This document shows positions 1-9,338 of a DNA stretch of 64,000 nt, in pieces. The translations under genes were made by a program, and so were the position numbers. The first letter of the stretch is position 1; each line of letters opens with the position of its first letter. The DNA comes from Burkholderia diffusa. GTDB taxonomy: Bacteria > Pseudomonadota > Gammaproteobacteria > Burkholderiales > Burkholderiaceae. The notes below the pieces were generated by a model. That model ran no database searches. It worked only from the letters and a program-made list of their open reading frames with translations, and was not told the origin of the DNA. The DNA is taken from the NCBI RefSeq assembly GCF_902499115.1, contig NZ_CABVPN010000020.1, forward strand, positions 1-64,000, read 5' to 3'.

Positions 1-1241
1 CGCAGGCCTTCGCCCCGCACGTCGAAGCGCGTGGTGTATGGCGTGATCCAGCGCGCGCCCAGCACGCCATCGTCGAAAGCACCCAGGCTGGAGCGGTAGG
101 TGCGGGTCCATTCAATGGGGAACGGACCCGGCAAGGCGAAGTCGGTATGCGCGATGGTCTCGCTGCCCATGGCGAAGCTGATGCTGCCGCAACTGCCGAC
201 ACACGTGCCGTTTTTCTGGGGCTTGGCATCGCCCTGGGCCCTACGTTCGACGGGGCGCGGCTCCAGCGGCTGCCCCGGGTGGCTGGCCTTGCTGATGCTG
301 GTGGTGCCCGACTTGACGTTGGCGCCATGTCCCCGGCCTGGTCTGCGGGCGAGCACGGCACGGGCCAGGCCCGCGATGATCCAGCCGATGCTCTGCTCAA
401 TGTTTTCGTCGGCCAGACGGCGAATCTGCCGACCGAGTTCGGGGGACAGCCGACGAAGTGCTGCGGTCTCCCGCAGCACTGCTTCGCGGGCGCGCTTCGG
501 TATCGCCATTGTCGCCAGGTTGAGGCTGGCCTTGGCCACGCTCGCCTGGAATTGCGTGGCGGCGCCATACACATTGGTGAATACGCCGAGCGGGTCACGC
601 CAGAGTTTGCCCGTGGCCTCGAACAGTTCCGCCTTCGCCGCCTTGAGATTGCCCTCGGCATCCAGCTCGCTCAGCACGATCGCGTCCAGGCCGTTGGCCA
701 GGTCAACGATCAGCGCCTCTCCATACTGGGCGGCCGCTTCGATGAAACCGGACAACTCGGCCCGTGCCTTCGTCACGAAGTCTTCCAGGCTGCCCTTGAT
801 GCTGGCGTTCAAACTGGTAGCGAGCACCGTGAGCATTGCCTCGCCGACCAGTTGCTTGCCGCTCTTGCGCAACTCCTGACGCACCAGGAACAAGCCGGGG
901 CGCAAACTCATGCGGGCAGCCGCTGCGCCGGGCAAGGGCACCACGCCCATCAGGTTGATGCCCAGGCTCACCCAATCGAGCGTATGGCGCTCTTTACTCT
1001 TGGCGAGGGTGACGATATCGCCGAACACGTCCGCCAGTGCGAGGATGTTGCCCAACACCGGCAGCGCACCGGCCATGGTGGAGATACGTTCCAGCGAGAT
1101 CGTGCCGTCGCTGATGCTGATCAGCCAGTCGTCGAAGGCACTGATGCTCTGCCCCACGTCGGCGGGTTGGATCAGATTCACCGGGACGACGGCTACTTGC
1201 TTTGCTCGAGGTAACGCGGCGTTGCTGTTGTCGCTATCCAT
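1..1241 (-). CDS. Rhs-family polymorphic toxin, N-terminal part (cut by left window edge)
   Basis: An uninterrupted frame of 413 codons enters from the left edge, so the C-terminus is missing. The ATG at 1241 is fixed by an in-frame TAA three codons upstream. Residues about 46-85 and 92-116 are hydrophobic and Gly/Ala-rich, like the membrane-associated N-terminal region of type VI secretion Rhs effectors. A charged helical region follows. From about residue 343 a Cys-containing stretch leads into PGPFPIEWTRTYRS, which looks like the beginning of an Rhs/YD-repeat shell. In that family the shell encloses a variable C-terminal toxin, which is not visible here. No VgrG, PAAR or Eag chaperone gene lies upstream (to the right), where only a decayed IS is found. 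Toxin class and immunity gene must lie outside the window. Confidence 0.85.
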   Translation of the reverse strand, partial: MDSDNSNAALPRAKQVAVVPVNLIQPADVGQSISAFDDWLISISDGTISLERISTMAGALPVLGNILALADVFGDIVTLAKSKERHTLDWVSLGINLMGVVPLPGAAAARMSLRPGLFLVRQELRKSGKQLVGEAMLTVLATSLNASIKGSLEDFVTKARAELSGFIEAAAQYGEALIVDLANGLDAIVLSELDAEGNLKAAKAELFEATGKLWRDPLGVFTNVYGAATQFQASVAKASLNLATMAIPKRAREAVLRETAALRRLSPELGRQIRRLADENIEQSIGWIIAGLARAVLARRPGRGHGANVKSGTTSISKASHPGQPLEPRPVERRAQGDAKPQKNGTCVGSCGSISFAMGSETIAHTDFALPGPFPIEWTRTYRSSLGAFDDGVLGARWITPYTTRFDVRGEGL

Positions 1242-1438
1242 CGCGGGTTAATCCGAATGTGAAATTGGAATAGATGGGCCGCGATCCAATGCGGCTTCTT
1301 GGGATGGGGGCGCTGCGTCCGGGACCAAGCCTTGTTTAGGGGGCAAGGGCGCCCCTCTGTCGCGCCCGGTGCCTCTTGACGCTGGCTAAGGTGTCAGTTG
1401 TACGGCGGCGTGATGCCGGTGCCGATCTGCTTTCAAGA

Positions 1439-1602
1439 TCGCTACTCAGGCAAGAGGGCATTGCATTTGGCATGAGCCGTCGAGGCGATTCTTGGGGACA
1501 ACGCCGCAATGGAATGCTTCTTCAACCCTGAAGAACCGAGCGCGTGAGCAGGCGCGCCTATCGCACCCGTGCCGATGGGTTCGAATACATCGAGCGACAG
1601 GG
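1439..1602 (+). pseudogene. IS3-family transposase (OrfB) remnant
   Basis: Plus-strand pieces in shifting frames reproduce the conserved end of an IS3-group OrfB. SLLRQEGIAFGMSRRGD starts at 1439. A frameshift follows, then DNAAMECFFN. After another shift comes a stretch with YRTRADGFEYIER ending near 1600. Intact members read roughly ...HGI..SMSRRGDCWDNAAMESFF.TLK..., so the match is clear but at least two frameshifts are present. Further decayed sequence may extend left to about 1385. No terminal inverted repeats were recognised. It lies between the rhs start and the fimbrial locus and marks an old rearrangement boundary. Confidence 0.7.
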
Positions 1603-1606
1603 AAAA

Positions 1607-2272
1607 TTAATTCACCGGCACCACTTTCACTTCATGCGTGTCGGTCCCGTTTGCCAAGACGACCCTGACCGGGCCGCCCACTGGATTCAGCCCGGCCAGA
1701 TCGAGTGATTCACCAGGCGACAAATAGCGGTCTCGCATGCAGTCAATCAAAAGCGCACATTCCCCATGCGCGGTTGCCAGCATGACCGTGTTCCCCGTAT
1801 TAACGAATAGCGTCCCATCGACCCGATAAGCCTGCCTTGGCGACCTCGGCTGCACGACCAGGATTGTCTGCAACTCGAGACGCGGTTTCACCTTGACCGC
1901 ATTTGTATCGATCGAAACCGCGCGCTCCTCCCGGAACGTCACGCGAAAATAGCGTGGCGAGTCGTCACTTACACCTTTGAAATAGAGACGCAACCACCCA
2001 CTCTTGTTCGGGCGTAACACGAGCTGCTTCGGTGCGTACATCAGATCGCCGCCGTTCGGCTTCCAGGTCGCGACGTCGCCATACGGCGGAGCACTTTCCT
2101 CCACTGACACGCCGTATACGCGCGTCTGGTCGCTGTCGTTCACGACCTCGCGAACGAGATAGTCTTTCCCGGACCCCATGAAATAGGTCATGTCGCCAAC
2201 GGACAATGCCTGCGCGGTGCAAGACCAGACCAACATCAAGAACGCTGCGAATTGCCTCAATCGATTCCTCAC
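1607..2272 (-). CDS. ecpE: ECP-type pilus second periplasmic chaperone (EcpE-like)
   Basis: A 221-residue protein with a signal peptide of about 22 residues ending TAQA, followed by LSVGDMTYFM, as at the mature start of E. coli EcpE. An immunoglobulin-like chaperone fold is suggested by the central YFRVTFRE and the ILVVQPRSPR segment, and by VNTGNT near residue 157. These match EcpE remembered from E. coli, which is similar in length. The start is a GTG at 2272 directly after an in-frame TAA, and the signal peptide begins there. It is last in the minus-strand ecpA-B-C-E run, 143 bp after the usher gene. In ECP it serves, with EcpB, to fold pilus subunits in the periplasm; here that role is inferred. 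Confidence 0.82.
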   Translation of the reverse strand: MRNRLRQFAAFLMLVWSCTAQALSVGDMTYFMGSGKDYLVREVVNDSDQTRVYGVSVEESAPPYGDVATWKPNGGDLMYAPKQLVLRPNKSGWLRLYFKGVSDDSPRYFRVTFREERAVSIDTNAVKVKPRLELQTILVVQPRSPRQAYRVDGTLFVNTGNTVMLATAHGECALLIDCMRDRYLSPGESLDLAGLNPVGGPVRVVLANGTDTHEVKVVPVN

Positions 2273-2415
2273 TGGTTACTGGTCCGCGCATACGCATCTC
2301 ACCCGCTACAACTCAGCCGGTCGGCCCGGCATCGCGCGTTACCCGACAAAAATAGACGCGCGACCGACTGCGTCGGCCGCGCATATGGATACGTCTCCTC
2401 CATTTTGGTTTGGTA

Positions 2416-5091
2416 TCAGCCTTCGCGACGCCGAACCGGGCGCGCATCGGCCACGCTTTTCGGTTTGCACTCGATCTGATCAACCCACAGCGCGCCTTGC
2501 GCCTTGCTGAGGTCAAAGTCGATCTCGCACGTTCCGCCGGTGCCCGTCTCATATTGAATGACCGGATAGGCGGTATCGACGTCGATCACGAAACCGCCGT
2601 CGGCCGCAGTCGTAGCCTTGCCGATGTGGTTGCGAATCTCGGTGTTCGGCTTCACCAAACCGTTCTCGGTCAGCACGCCGAACACCGTTACCAGCCGGCG
2701 GACCTTCGGCATCATCGACGCGACGTTGCCCGGATACAGCACGAGCTTGGCGTCGCCTTCCTGGATATCGAAGTTTTCCGGCGTGTCACGACGCGTGCGG
2801 ATCGTCACGCGGTGTTCGCGGTATCCCGTAAGCGGAACGAACGTGGAACGCGAATCGAGCGCCAACGCCCCATTCGTCGACACCATCTCGAGGTTGCCAC
2901 GTGCCGACTTGTCCACGCCGACGATCACGCCGCTTTCGCCCTTCTTGCTGTTGAACCCGATGCCGCGCGTGTTCCACCCGACACTGCCCTGCATCGCGGC
3001 GGTGCCGCTGGCGTCGCCGGTATCGTCGATGTTCACGTTACCTTGCCAGCCGAACCAGCGGTTGTGGCCCTGCGCGCCAAGGTTCGCTTGGGTGCTCGAC
3101 GGATTGCCATAGTCGCTCGACAGCGAACGCGAGCGGTTGACCCCTGCCGACAGATAGTCGACGCCCGGGATACGCTCCGGCCGCCAGCCGACGTGCGCGC
3201 CGATCTGCTCGGTATCGAGCGAACGCGAATAGTCGATGCCTGCGTCGCCGAACGAGAACGTCGCATTCAGGCCGACGTAGAACGCATTGTTCCACTTACG
3301 GCCCATGCCGCCGCTATTCCGGCTGAACATCTGGCCGCCATTGAGCATCACGCGCACCCATTTGTTCGAGTAAATGTCCTGGCTCCAGTCGATGCGGTAG
3401 TCCTGACCACCGCCGCCGTATACGCTTCCGCTCACGTTGAGCGTCGCGTTGTTGGCCCAGCCGAACATACGCGCAACGTTCACGTTCGAACCGAAGCTCA
3501 GTGTGCGCTGATTGTATACGCCGTTTTTCGCGGTGCTGCCCGTCGTCAGCATGTAGTTCGCCCACGCGCCGACAGGCCCGATGTTCGCCGCGCCATTCGC
3601 ATTCACGCGAAAACCGCCGTCGCTCGTCGCTCCCGTGTCGATGCCTACGTTACCGTGCTTGAAACCCCGTTGATACCGCAGTTCGGCGGCGGCCAGACCG
3701 TCAAAATAATATGCACTTCCGTTAAACGTGCCGAACCGAGTCGCCATCTTGCCGCTCGCGCCGACGAGCTGTCGGCTGATCGCACCACGCCCCCCAACGT
3801 TGTTCGCAACATACTGGCCGACATAGAACTGATACTGCGTGTCCGCACCGGTTCCGCCGTTACTCGGCTTGTACACTTGCTCATTGCGGGACGACACCAC
3901 ACGACCGTTGACAACGACGTCCACGCGAATCGGGTAAGTCCCGACTGGCAACTGGCGCGTATCGATTTCCTGGTTGCCGAGGGGAAGATGCTGAACGTTG
4001 ATCAGCTTGCCGTCGCGATGAATCTGCACTTCACCCGATGCAGGCATGAACGCGAAGATTGGCGTGCGCGCCAGCGAGCCGTCGTTCAACTCCGAGCGGC
4101 TCGCGGTGCCTGCGCTGACGCCAAGAAAGCGCCCGCCCGGAAGGAACGTTGTCTGCCCCAGCGCATTCATCGACCAGGTGCTCAGATAGCCGGCCGTGAT
4201 CGATACGCCGCGGTAATCACGTTCCAGCCGCGCTTCATACAGGTTGAAATCGTCGCCGCTGCGAATGTCGCCCTCAACATACGCGTGATTGACACCAATT
4301 GCGCTGACCGACTGCATGTGGAGGTAGCCGTTCGCATCGGCTCTGGCGTTCTTCACGACCGACATGTCGTAATTCAGCACACCGCTCGGATGCTTCTCGG
4401 TACTGTCGGGCAGCATATGCAAGCGCGGCGCGCCTTCGCTTGCATAGGCATCCCTCGGCAGCTGTGCAACCAGTTCGAACGTCCGGAGATTGAATTCCAG
4501 TTGGACGTCAGATACGTCCTCGCGTGCGCTCGACGTTTCCGCGACCATGCGCAGCGGCTTGCCGTAGCGATCCGCAATCCTTTGCTTCGCGGCATCCGTG
4601 ATGGCGATCTTCGCGAGGCTGAAGTCCACCAGCGTCAGCGTGCGACCATCGTACTTGACGGTCGCCCGGCCCGCTTCCTCCGAACCGCTATCGATCTTGA
4701 GCCGCACGGGCACGTCGACACCCTGCTCGAGTGCACCGAGCAGGTTGTCAGGAAAGGCGTACTGACCAGCAGCCAATGTGCCATCGGCATCTGCACCCTC
4801 CGCAGGATCGGGCGCGCGATCGGCAATTTCCGGATTCAACGAGCGAGCATCGCGGCCTGGTTCCATGTCCGACGCTGGCACGGACACCGATGCGTATTCC
4901 GAGGCCGTGATCGCGTCGACATCGACGGCGTATGCGGACTCGTCGCGCCCCCTGTCAGCTTCGGGCGTCTCGACTGCCCGCGCACCCCGATCGAACATCA
5001 CCGAATGATCCGCCGCAAGCACAGCCGACGACACCCATCCTCCCGCAAGGGATACGGCGACGTTAATTGCTGTCATTGTCGACTTTTTCAT
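2416..5091 (-). CDS. ecpC: ECP-type outer-membrane usher (EcpC-like)
   Basis: An 891-residue protein with a signal peptide (MKKSTMTAINVAVSLAGGW...). A long region rich in aromatic and Gly beta-strand motifs fits a porin-type usher barrel, and there is a C-terminal Cys pair region (GTGGTCEIDF). E. coli EcpC is about 840 residues, so the length is slightly above the family. It sits between the EcpB-like and EcpE-like chaperone genes, as expected for an alpha-clade chaperone-usher locus. Ushers receive chaperone-subunit complexes in the outer membrane and export the growing pilus. The frame is unbroken. Confidence 0.87.
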   Translation of the reverse strand: MKKSTMTAINVAVSLAGGWVSSAVLAADHSVMFDRGARAVETPEADRGRDESAYAVDVDAITASEYASVSVPASDMEPGRDARSLNPEIADRAPDPAEGADADGTLAAGQYAFPDNLLGALEQGVDVPVRLKIDSGSEEAGRATVKYDGRTLTLVDFSLAKIAITDAAKQRIADRYGKPLRMVAETSSAREDVSDVQLEFNLRTFELVAQLPRDAYASEGAPRLHMLPDSTEKHPSGVLNYDMSVVKNARADANGYLHMQSVSAIGVNHAYVEGDIRSGDDFNLYEARLERDYRGVSITAGYLSTWSMNALGQTTFLPGGRFLGVSAGTASRSELNDGSLARTPIFAFMPASGEVQIHRDGKLINVQHLPLGNQEIDTRQLPVGTYPIRVDVVVNGRVVSSRNEQVYKPSNGGTGADTQYQFYVGQYVANNVGGRGAISRQLVGASGKMATRFGTFNGSAYYFDGLAAAELRYQRGFKHGNVGIDTGATSDGGFRVNANGAANIGPVGAWANYMLTTGSTAKNGVYNQRTLSFGSNVNVARMFGWANNATLNVSGSVYGGGGQDYRIDWSQDIYSNKWVRVMLNGGQMFSRNSGGMGRKWNNAFYVGLNATFSFGDAGIDYSRSLDTEQIGAHVGWRPERIPGVDYLSAGVNRSRSLSSDYGNPSSTQANLGAQGHNRWFGWQGNVNIDDTGDASGTAAMQGSVGWNTRGIGFNSKKGESGVIVGVDKSARGNLEMVSTNGALALDSRSTFVPLTGYREHRVTIRTRRDTPENFDIQEGDAKLVLYPGNVASMMPKVRRLVTVFGVLTENGLVKPNTEIRNHIGKATTAADGGFVIDVDTAYPVIQYETGTGGTCEIDFDLSKAQGALWVDQIECKPKSVADARPVRRREG

Positions 5092-5143
5092 TCGCAGTCC
5101 AAATTGAATCTCTGTTTATCCAAGTCACATAACCGTGATTCGC

Positions 5144-5851
5144 TTACTTCGCTACGACCTTCGACGGTGCGGCATTCATCGGGAAATACTGGTACTCGCT
5201 GCCTTTCCAGACGCCAATGCCTTGAAGGGATACCAAGCCCTTTTCCTTTCGCATGTCTCCCGACTCGCCCGGGAGCAGGAAAGTGGATCGGCTGCACGCC
5301 TTCGGTTCGGTCGCGGCCTTTTCTTCGCACTTCCCCGTGGCCGTGACATGGACGAAGGTATTTCCGATGTTCTTCACACGCCCGTTGCCGTCGTGTTCGA
5401 ATTTGAAGTGGATCATTCGCGGGCGCACGACGAGGATCGAACTCAGCCGAATGCGCTGCTTCGCGGACAAGCTGACGCCATCACTGATGTTCGATTGCGA
5501 CGACACGGCCTGTTCAATGAACGACAACTGGTAGTAGCGCTCCTTGTCGTCCCGCTTGCCCTGGTAGTAGATCTTGACGTCCGCCGTTCGATGCGGCGGC
5601 AGAAACACCGTTGCGGGCGAGATCAGCACATCCTTTTTCTGCTCATGCAGCACATTCAATTGCCGCGGATTGGTAATCTCCTGGACTTCCGTCGACACGA
5701 ATTTGGCTATCGAGTCGTCGTTCTTGATCTGCTTGACGACGTAGAACTCGTTTTCCTGCATTTCGGTCGTCAACGATCCGATGCCAATGGCCGATGCATG
5801 CTGCGCGCCCATCAGCGCGGCCGCCAGCGCCAAGAGTTTGAGTGGCTTCAT
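5144..5851 (-). CDS. ecpB: ECP-type pilus periplasmic chaperone (EcpB-like)
   Basis: A 235-residue protein with a signal peptide (MKPLKLLALAAALMGAQHASA) and mature start IGIGSLTTEM. The KRDDKERYYQLSFIEQA segment around residue 120 and the SSILVVRPR strand closely resemble E. coli EcpB (DEKERYYR..., ILVVAPRQ). A strong ribosome-binding site (GGAGGACACG) precedes the ATG at 5851. It is placed between the major pilin and usher genes, 52 bp from the usher. A terminator-like hairpin separates it from ecpA, so its expression is probably lower than that of the pilin. Confidence 0.85.
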   Translation of the reverse strand: MKPLKLLALAAALMGAQHASAIGIGSLTTEMQENEFYVVKQIKNDDSIAKFVSTEVQEITNPRQLNVLHEQKKDVLISPATVFLPPHRTADVKIYYQGKRDDKERYYQLSFIEQAVSSQSNISDGVSLSAKQRIRLSSILVVRPRMIHFKFEHDGNGRVKNIGNTFVHVTATGKCEEKAATEPKACSRSTFLLPGESGDMRKEKGLVSLQGIGVWKGSEYQYFPMNAAPSKVVAK

Positions 5852-5865
5852 CGTGTCCTCCGAAA

Positions 5866-5912
5866 GAAAAGAAAAAGAAAATGCCGAACCCCTAGACCGC
5901 GAGGTCCGGCAT
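5866..5912 (-). terminator. Terminator/attenuator hairpin between ecpA and ecpB
   Basis: On the minus strand an imperfect stem pairs ATGCCGGACC with GGGGTTCGGCAT (plus positions 5881-5912). It is followed directly by a T-rich tract (TTTTCTTTTTCTTTTC, plus 5865-5880). This is the form of a rho-independent terminator placed 53 bp after the ecpA stop and just upstream of ecpB. Partial termination would give more pilin than chaperone or usher mRNA. Confidence 0.7.
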
Positions 5913-5923
5913 TACCGGAGTCA

Positions 5924-5954
5924 ATGCCTGCTTCGACCGAATCTACGCAGGCAT
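5924..5954 (-). other. Second stem-loop downstream of ecpA
   Basis: A perfect 8-bp inverted repeat, ATGCCTGC (5924-5931) and GCAGGCAT (5947-5954), with a 15-nt loop. It lies immediately after the pilin stop codon and before the terminator-like hairpin. Such a stem at the 3' end of a pilin message could protect it from 3' exonucleases. Function is inferred. Confidence 0.5.
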
Positions 5955-5964
5955 TCGGCGCAAC

Positions 5965-6618
5965 TTACGCGGTCGGCGTTTCCCAGCTCGCGACGAAACG
6001 CACTTCGACGTCGCCGTTGTAACGGCCGTCGGAGACGCCAGACAGACCTGTGCCAGTCAGCGCGTTTCCGTCCTTGTCGGTGCCTTCTGCGATCGAGAAC
6101 TTCACCGGCACGCCATTCGCCTGGTGGTACGAGCCGTTCGGCGTCTTGTTCGGGCCGACCTTCGACAGATTCATGTTCTGCAGGCCATTTGCCGCGATCG
6201 ACGGCGCCGCGTCACCGCCGGTGCCCGACAGGATGTCGGTGAGGGTTTCGCTCAGCTCGACGCCACCGAGATCGACGCCGACCTTCAGCGAATCCTTCAC
6301 GCCACCTGCAACGGCATTCAGCGTGTTCTTCGTGACTTGCGCCTGGATCTTGTAGCCCGTGCCGCCTTCGTAACCCGCCGCGAGAACGGTCAGCGTGCGG
6401 TCCTGCGTCGAGAATGCTTCGCTCGACGGGTTCCACTCGAAATCGAGCGTCGTGCTACCTTCCGCGAAGACGCTCAGCGTCACGTCGGACTTCTTGACAA
6501 CGGATGCCGTCCACTTCACGCGTGCTTCTTCCGGGCCCACGGTTGCGGCGATGGCCGGAACAGCGAACGCGACTGCGAGTGCGGATGCCACTGCGAGGCG
6601 GAATGCAGTTTTCTTCAT
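5965..6618 (-). CDS. ecpA: ECP-type major pilin (EcpA-like)
   Basis: A 217-residue preprotein with a signal peptide (MKKTAFRLAVASALAVAFAVPAIA). The mature sequence follows the E. coli EcpA pattern: VKWTASVVKKSDVTLSV near the start, YKIQAQVTKNTL in the middle, LKVGVDLGGVEL, and the terminal strand GRYNGDVEVRFVASWETPTA. E. coli EcpA is about 195 residues. It is the first gene of the minus-strand ecp run. The ATG at 6618 has a GAGAG Shine-Dalgarno-like element 5-9 bases upstream. The product should polymerise by donor-strand exchange into the pilus shaft. The match is to ECP/Mat rather than to the cable-pilus (Cbl) pilin known from Burkholderia. Confidence 0.85.
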   Translation of the reverse strand: MKKTAFRLAVASALAVAFAVPAIAATVGPEEARVKWTASVVKKSDVTLSVFAEGSTTLDFEWNPSSEAFSTQDRTLTVLAAGYEGGTGYKIQAQVTKNTLNAVAGGVKDSLKVGVDLGGVELSETLTDILSGTGGDAAPSIAANGLQNMNLSKVGPNKTPNGSYHQANGVPVKFSIAEGTDKDGNALTGTGLSGVSDGRYNGDVEVRFVASWETPTA

Positions 6619-7703
6619 ATCGATCTCTCAAAGGTGTTCATCAATTAACTTGGATGACCAGACGACATCCCATACCCGGGGATGCTTCTGGACCGCCCGT
6701 CCTACCAACTGCCGGTTCAATGGGTTTGCCAGATCACGGCGGCGAAACGAATTATTTCAATTGAAAGGCCAATGTAATATAAGAATGGGCCTAAAAAATC
6801 CTTGACCCGCTTCGAACGGCACATGCTCATGCGGCCCGGCGCCCGTGCTGATGGATGACAGTCACACCCGAGCGCATCCCTCTCCGGCAAGTAAGCCAAC
6901 AGAAAAAGGTTTGCCGCGGACGCGATGATTTGGACGTGCGAAACCGGCAGGTGCGCCGGAACCGAAGACAACACGCATCACGACCACGATGGTCGGTGCA
7001 TTTCGCGGCGCACCCGCAACGCGCTGCCGAAACACGTCCGCGTGTGTTTTCACCTGCGCTGAATGGCGCCACACGGCGATGGGTGCGATACGCCCTGGCC
7101 GGTTCCAGGCGTGCGTCGCTCGAGGGCGGACAAGATGCCGGTATGCAACGTGAGTGCCGCGCCGTATGCGCGGTCTCTACGGATCGTCAAGCCAGAAGAC
7201 ATGCCCGACGCCTGCAGGTGCCATTGCACAACGGCCGGTCTGCACGCATCCGGGCGCGAACGAACGCGTCGCGGTAGTCCGCGCGAGAACATTCACACGG
7301 CCTCGCGCTCAATCGCAGACTGATACATCTGATCGACGCTCCAGTGGCGCGAGCGCGGAAGGCGTACGCTCCGTGCGTTCTCTCGCAACGATTCAGCAGC
7401 TATCGTCGAGACCTTCCCCGACTCCGCCGGCAGGCCGAGCGGGCATTGCGCGGATATCCGCGGGATGCATTTAGGACGGTTCTCATATTCTGATCGCGCG
7501 CCCCTCCGTTAGCATACGAAAGCCATTTTGCGTGTGATTAGCGGGACGACTCGGTTATCCGGTCCTCATCGCGGCCCCCTCCGCTCAACCGCTCGTGGTC
7601 GAACGTGCGTTGCGTGTCGACCTGAATCCGGATGGCGGTCAACAAATCATGTGCGCTCCACCGAATGTGTCTACTCCTCTCCTCTCCTCGCCATTGCATT
7701 GAA
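6619..7703 (+). promoter_or_regulatory. 1.1-kb divergent intergenic region between ecpA and ecpD
   Basis: No convincing gene was found on either strand; short frames here lack start signals and family features. Promoters for ecpA (minus) and ecpD (plus) must lie within it. The part next to ecpA (about 6740-6790) is AT-rich relative to the flanks. No EcpR-like regulator gene is present, unlike in E. coli where ecpR leads the operon. Confidence 0.5.
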
Positions 7704-9338
7704 ATGTCAAATCTCAAACCACTTTTTCTACGCGCTGCGATTCGCTTTTGCTTGAGCGGCGCGCTGGCGCTCGGTCATGCTGTCTCTGCCCATGCCGCGG
7801 CCGATGACCCGTTCAGCGTTCCGTGCAGCCGTTCGCCGACGATTTCCGACCACTCTTATGCGCCGTTAGTGATTGAGGTGGGTGATTATCTTTATTTGCC
7901 TGACATTCCCACTGGTACGATGGGTGCACTCGTCGGGCGCATTCACAAAACGAATCCCCAACTGACGCAGTTGGCAATCATCTTCAAGGAAGCGACCACC
8001 TGGGACGATTTCCCGGACGTCGCTGTCGGCGCATGGCTGTCGGCGAGCGGCGGCTTGCGCTCGATCGTTGTTCCGAATAGCCAGGATGTGCGCTTCCCCA
8101 ATCTTCCCTATTCGAGCAAGACCACACTAAATCGTCTCAGCGCGGACTACATCATCAACGGCATGCAAATCGCGTCAATTGCTCAATTTACGCAGCAAAC
8201 CAGCAACTCGCTGGGGCAGTTCGTTCGCGGGCCGGGTACTCAAGTGCAAGATCAGACCGCCAGAAAGATGGTGGCGGACGCCTTCCTGAACCAGTCACCG
8301 ATGACGTTCGGTGCGCATATGTTCTACTCCTCTATCATGCTTGGAGACCGCGGTCAGCAGCTTTCGGATTGGTGGTTGAATGGAAACTTCTCGAACATGG
8401 GCCTTTGCGGATACTCCAGCCAGTTCATTTACAGAACGACGGTGACGCCAACCGCCTCCCGGACGCTCACGCTGTCACCGATCAGCGGCACCATCAGCGT
8501 GTCGAACGGCAAAATGCTCGTATCCGTTCCGCCCGTATGCCGTATCACGGACGGCAACATGGAATGCCCGATATCCGCCAACTCCACGGCCACGATGGAT
8601 AACATTTCGTTCATCGTACCGCCTTCTCAGCAATCCGACGTATGGTTCAAGACGGCTGGCGGGCAGAAGTTGTCGAAGGTCTCTGCGACTGCCTTAGGCA
8701 CAACGAAACTGGTGGTCACGTCGAGTCTGCTGGATTCGCTGCTGGGCGACGCCGAAGCGAAGCCGCTCGGCGAAACCATCGGCGCGATCGTGCAATCTAC
8801 CGGTGGAACGGCCGTCGACATGCGGGTGTCCTTTTTCGAAGATACGGAACTGAAACGTCTCACATTCGGCGTCGCGATCGACGAGCGCGACCCCGCCGCG
8901 ATGGGCAAATATTCCGGTTCGATCGGCCAGGATGCGGAGATCGTCGTGCCGCTCACAATCCGCCAGTATGGCGCGTCGAAGGCGACCAAGGTGTCGGTAG
9001 ACGTGCTCGCGCCCAGTGTGCAAACCGCCGACGGGCCACGTTGCAAATTCGTCGACAAGAGTGGTGCAACAGTGGTTGCAGTGCCGTCAATCGTCCGCTT
9101 TTATGACGGCACTGGGCTCGACGACCGCCCGGACAATTGCGCCGGCACCGTGTATGACGTTGCCACGCTAAGGTGGCGCGAGACCCTCGGCGGCGCATTC
9201 GCGTACGAGGGGGCCCTCGATATGGACCTGCGCTTCCCGCTCGATCCAAAGCAACTAGCGACCGACACGTCAGGCGCGCCCTGGTTTGGTACCGTTTCGG
9301 CCAGTGGTGAAGTCCGCGTACGCGCTGACTGGCTCTAA
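7704..9338 (+). CDS. ecpD: ECP-type tip pilin/adhesin (EcpD-like)
   Basis: A 544-residue protein, close to the roughly 547 residues of E. coli EcpD. The signal peptide MSNLKPLFLRAAIRF... begins at the ATG at 7704. An upstream in-frame start at 7632 would put 24 non-conserved residues before it. The C-terminus PWFGTVSASGEVRVRADWL matches the EcpD ending (WFGEVSASGEIHVQATW), and Cys residues occur in similar regions. EcpD caps the ECP pilus and binds host or abiotic surfaces. Here it is transcribed divergently from ecpABCE, whereas in E. coli it is inside the operon. Confidence 0.85.
   Translation: MSNLKPLFLRAAIRFCLSGALALGHAVSAHAAADDPFSVPCSRSPTISDHSYAPLVIEVGDYLYLPDIPTGTMGALVGRIHKTNPQLTQLAIIFKEATTWDDFPDVAVGAWLSASGGLRSIVVPNSQDVRFPNLPYSSKTTLNRLSADYIINGMQIASIAQFTQQTSNSLGQFVRGPGTQVQDQTARKMVADAFLNQSPMTFGAHMFYSSIMLGDRGQQLSDWWLNGNFSNMGLCGYSSQFIYRTTVTPTASRTLTLSPISGTISVSNGKMLVSVPPVCRITDGNMECPISANSTATMDNISFIVPPSQQSDVWFKTAGGQKLSKVSATALGTTKLVVTSSLLDSLLGDAEAKPLGETIGAIVQSTGGTAVDMRVSFFEDTELKRLTFGVAIDERDPAAMGKYSGSIGQDAEIVVPLTIRQYGASKATKVSVDVLAPSVQTADGPRCKFVDKSGATVVAVPSIVRFYDGTGLDDRPDNCAGTVYDVATLRWRETLGGAFAYEGALDMDLRFPLDPKQLATDTSGAPWFGTVSASGEVRVRADWL

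Noticed and set aside
2410..5346. Very long plus-strand open frame (978 codons) opposite the usher gene
   Set aside because: His/Arg/Ala-rich translation with no family motif; it mirrors the antisense of a clear usher gene.
5965..6618. Identification of the pilin as the cable-pilus subunit CblA
   Set aside because: Terminal and internal motifs fit EcpA better, and the companion EcpD- and EcpE-like genes support an ECP-type locus.
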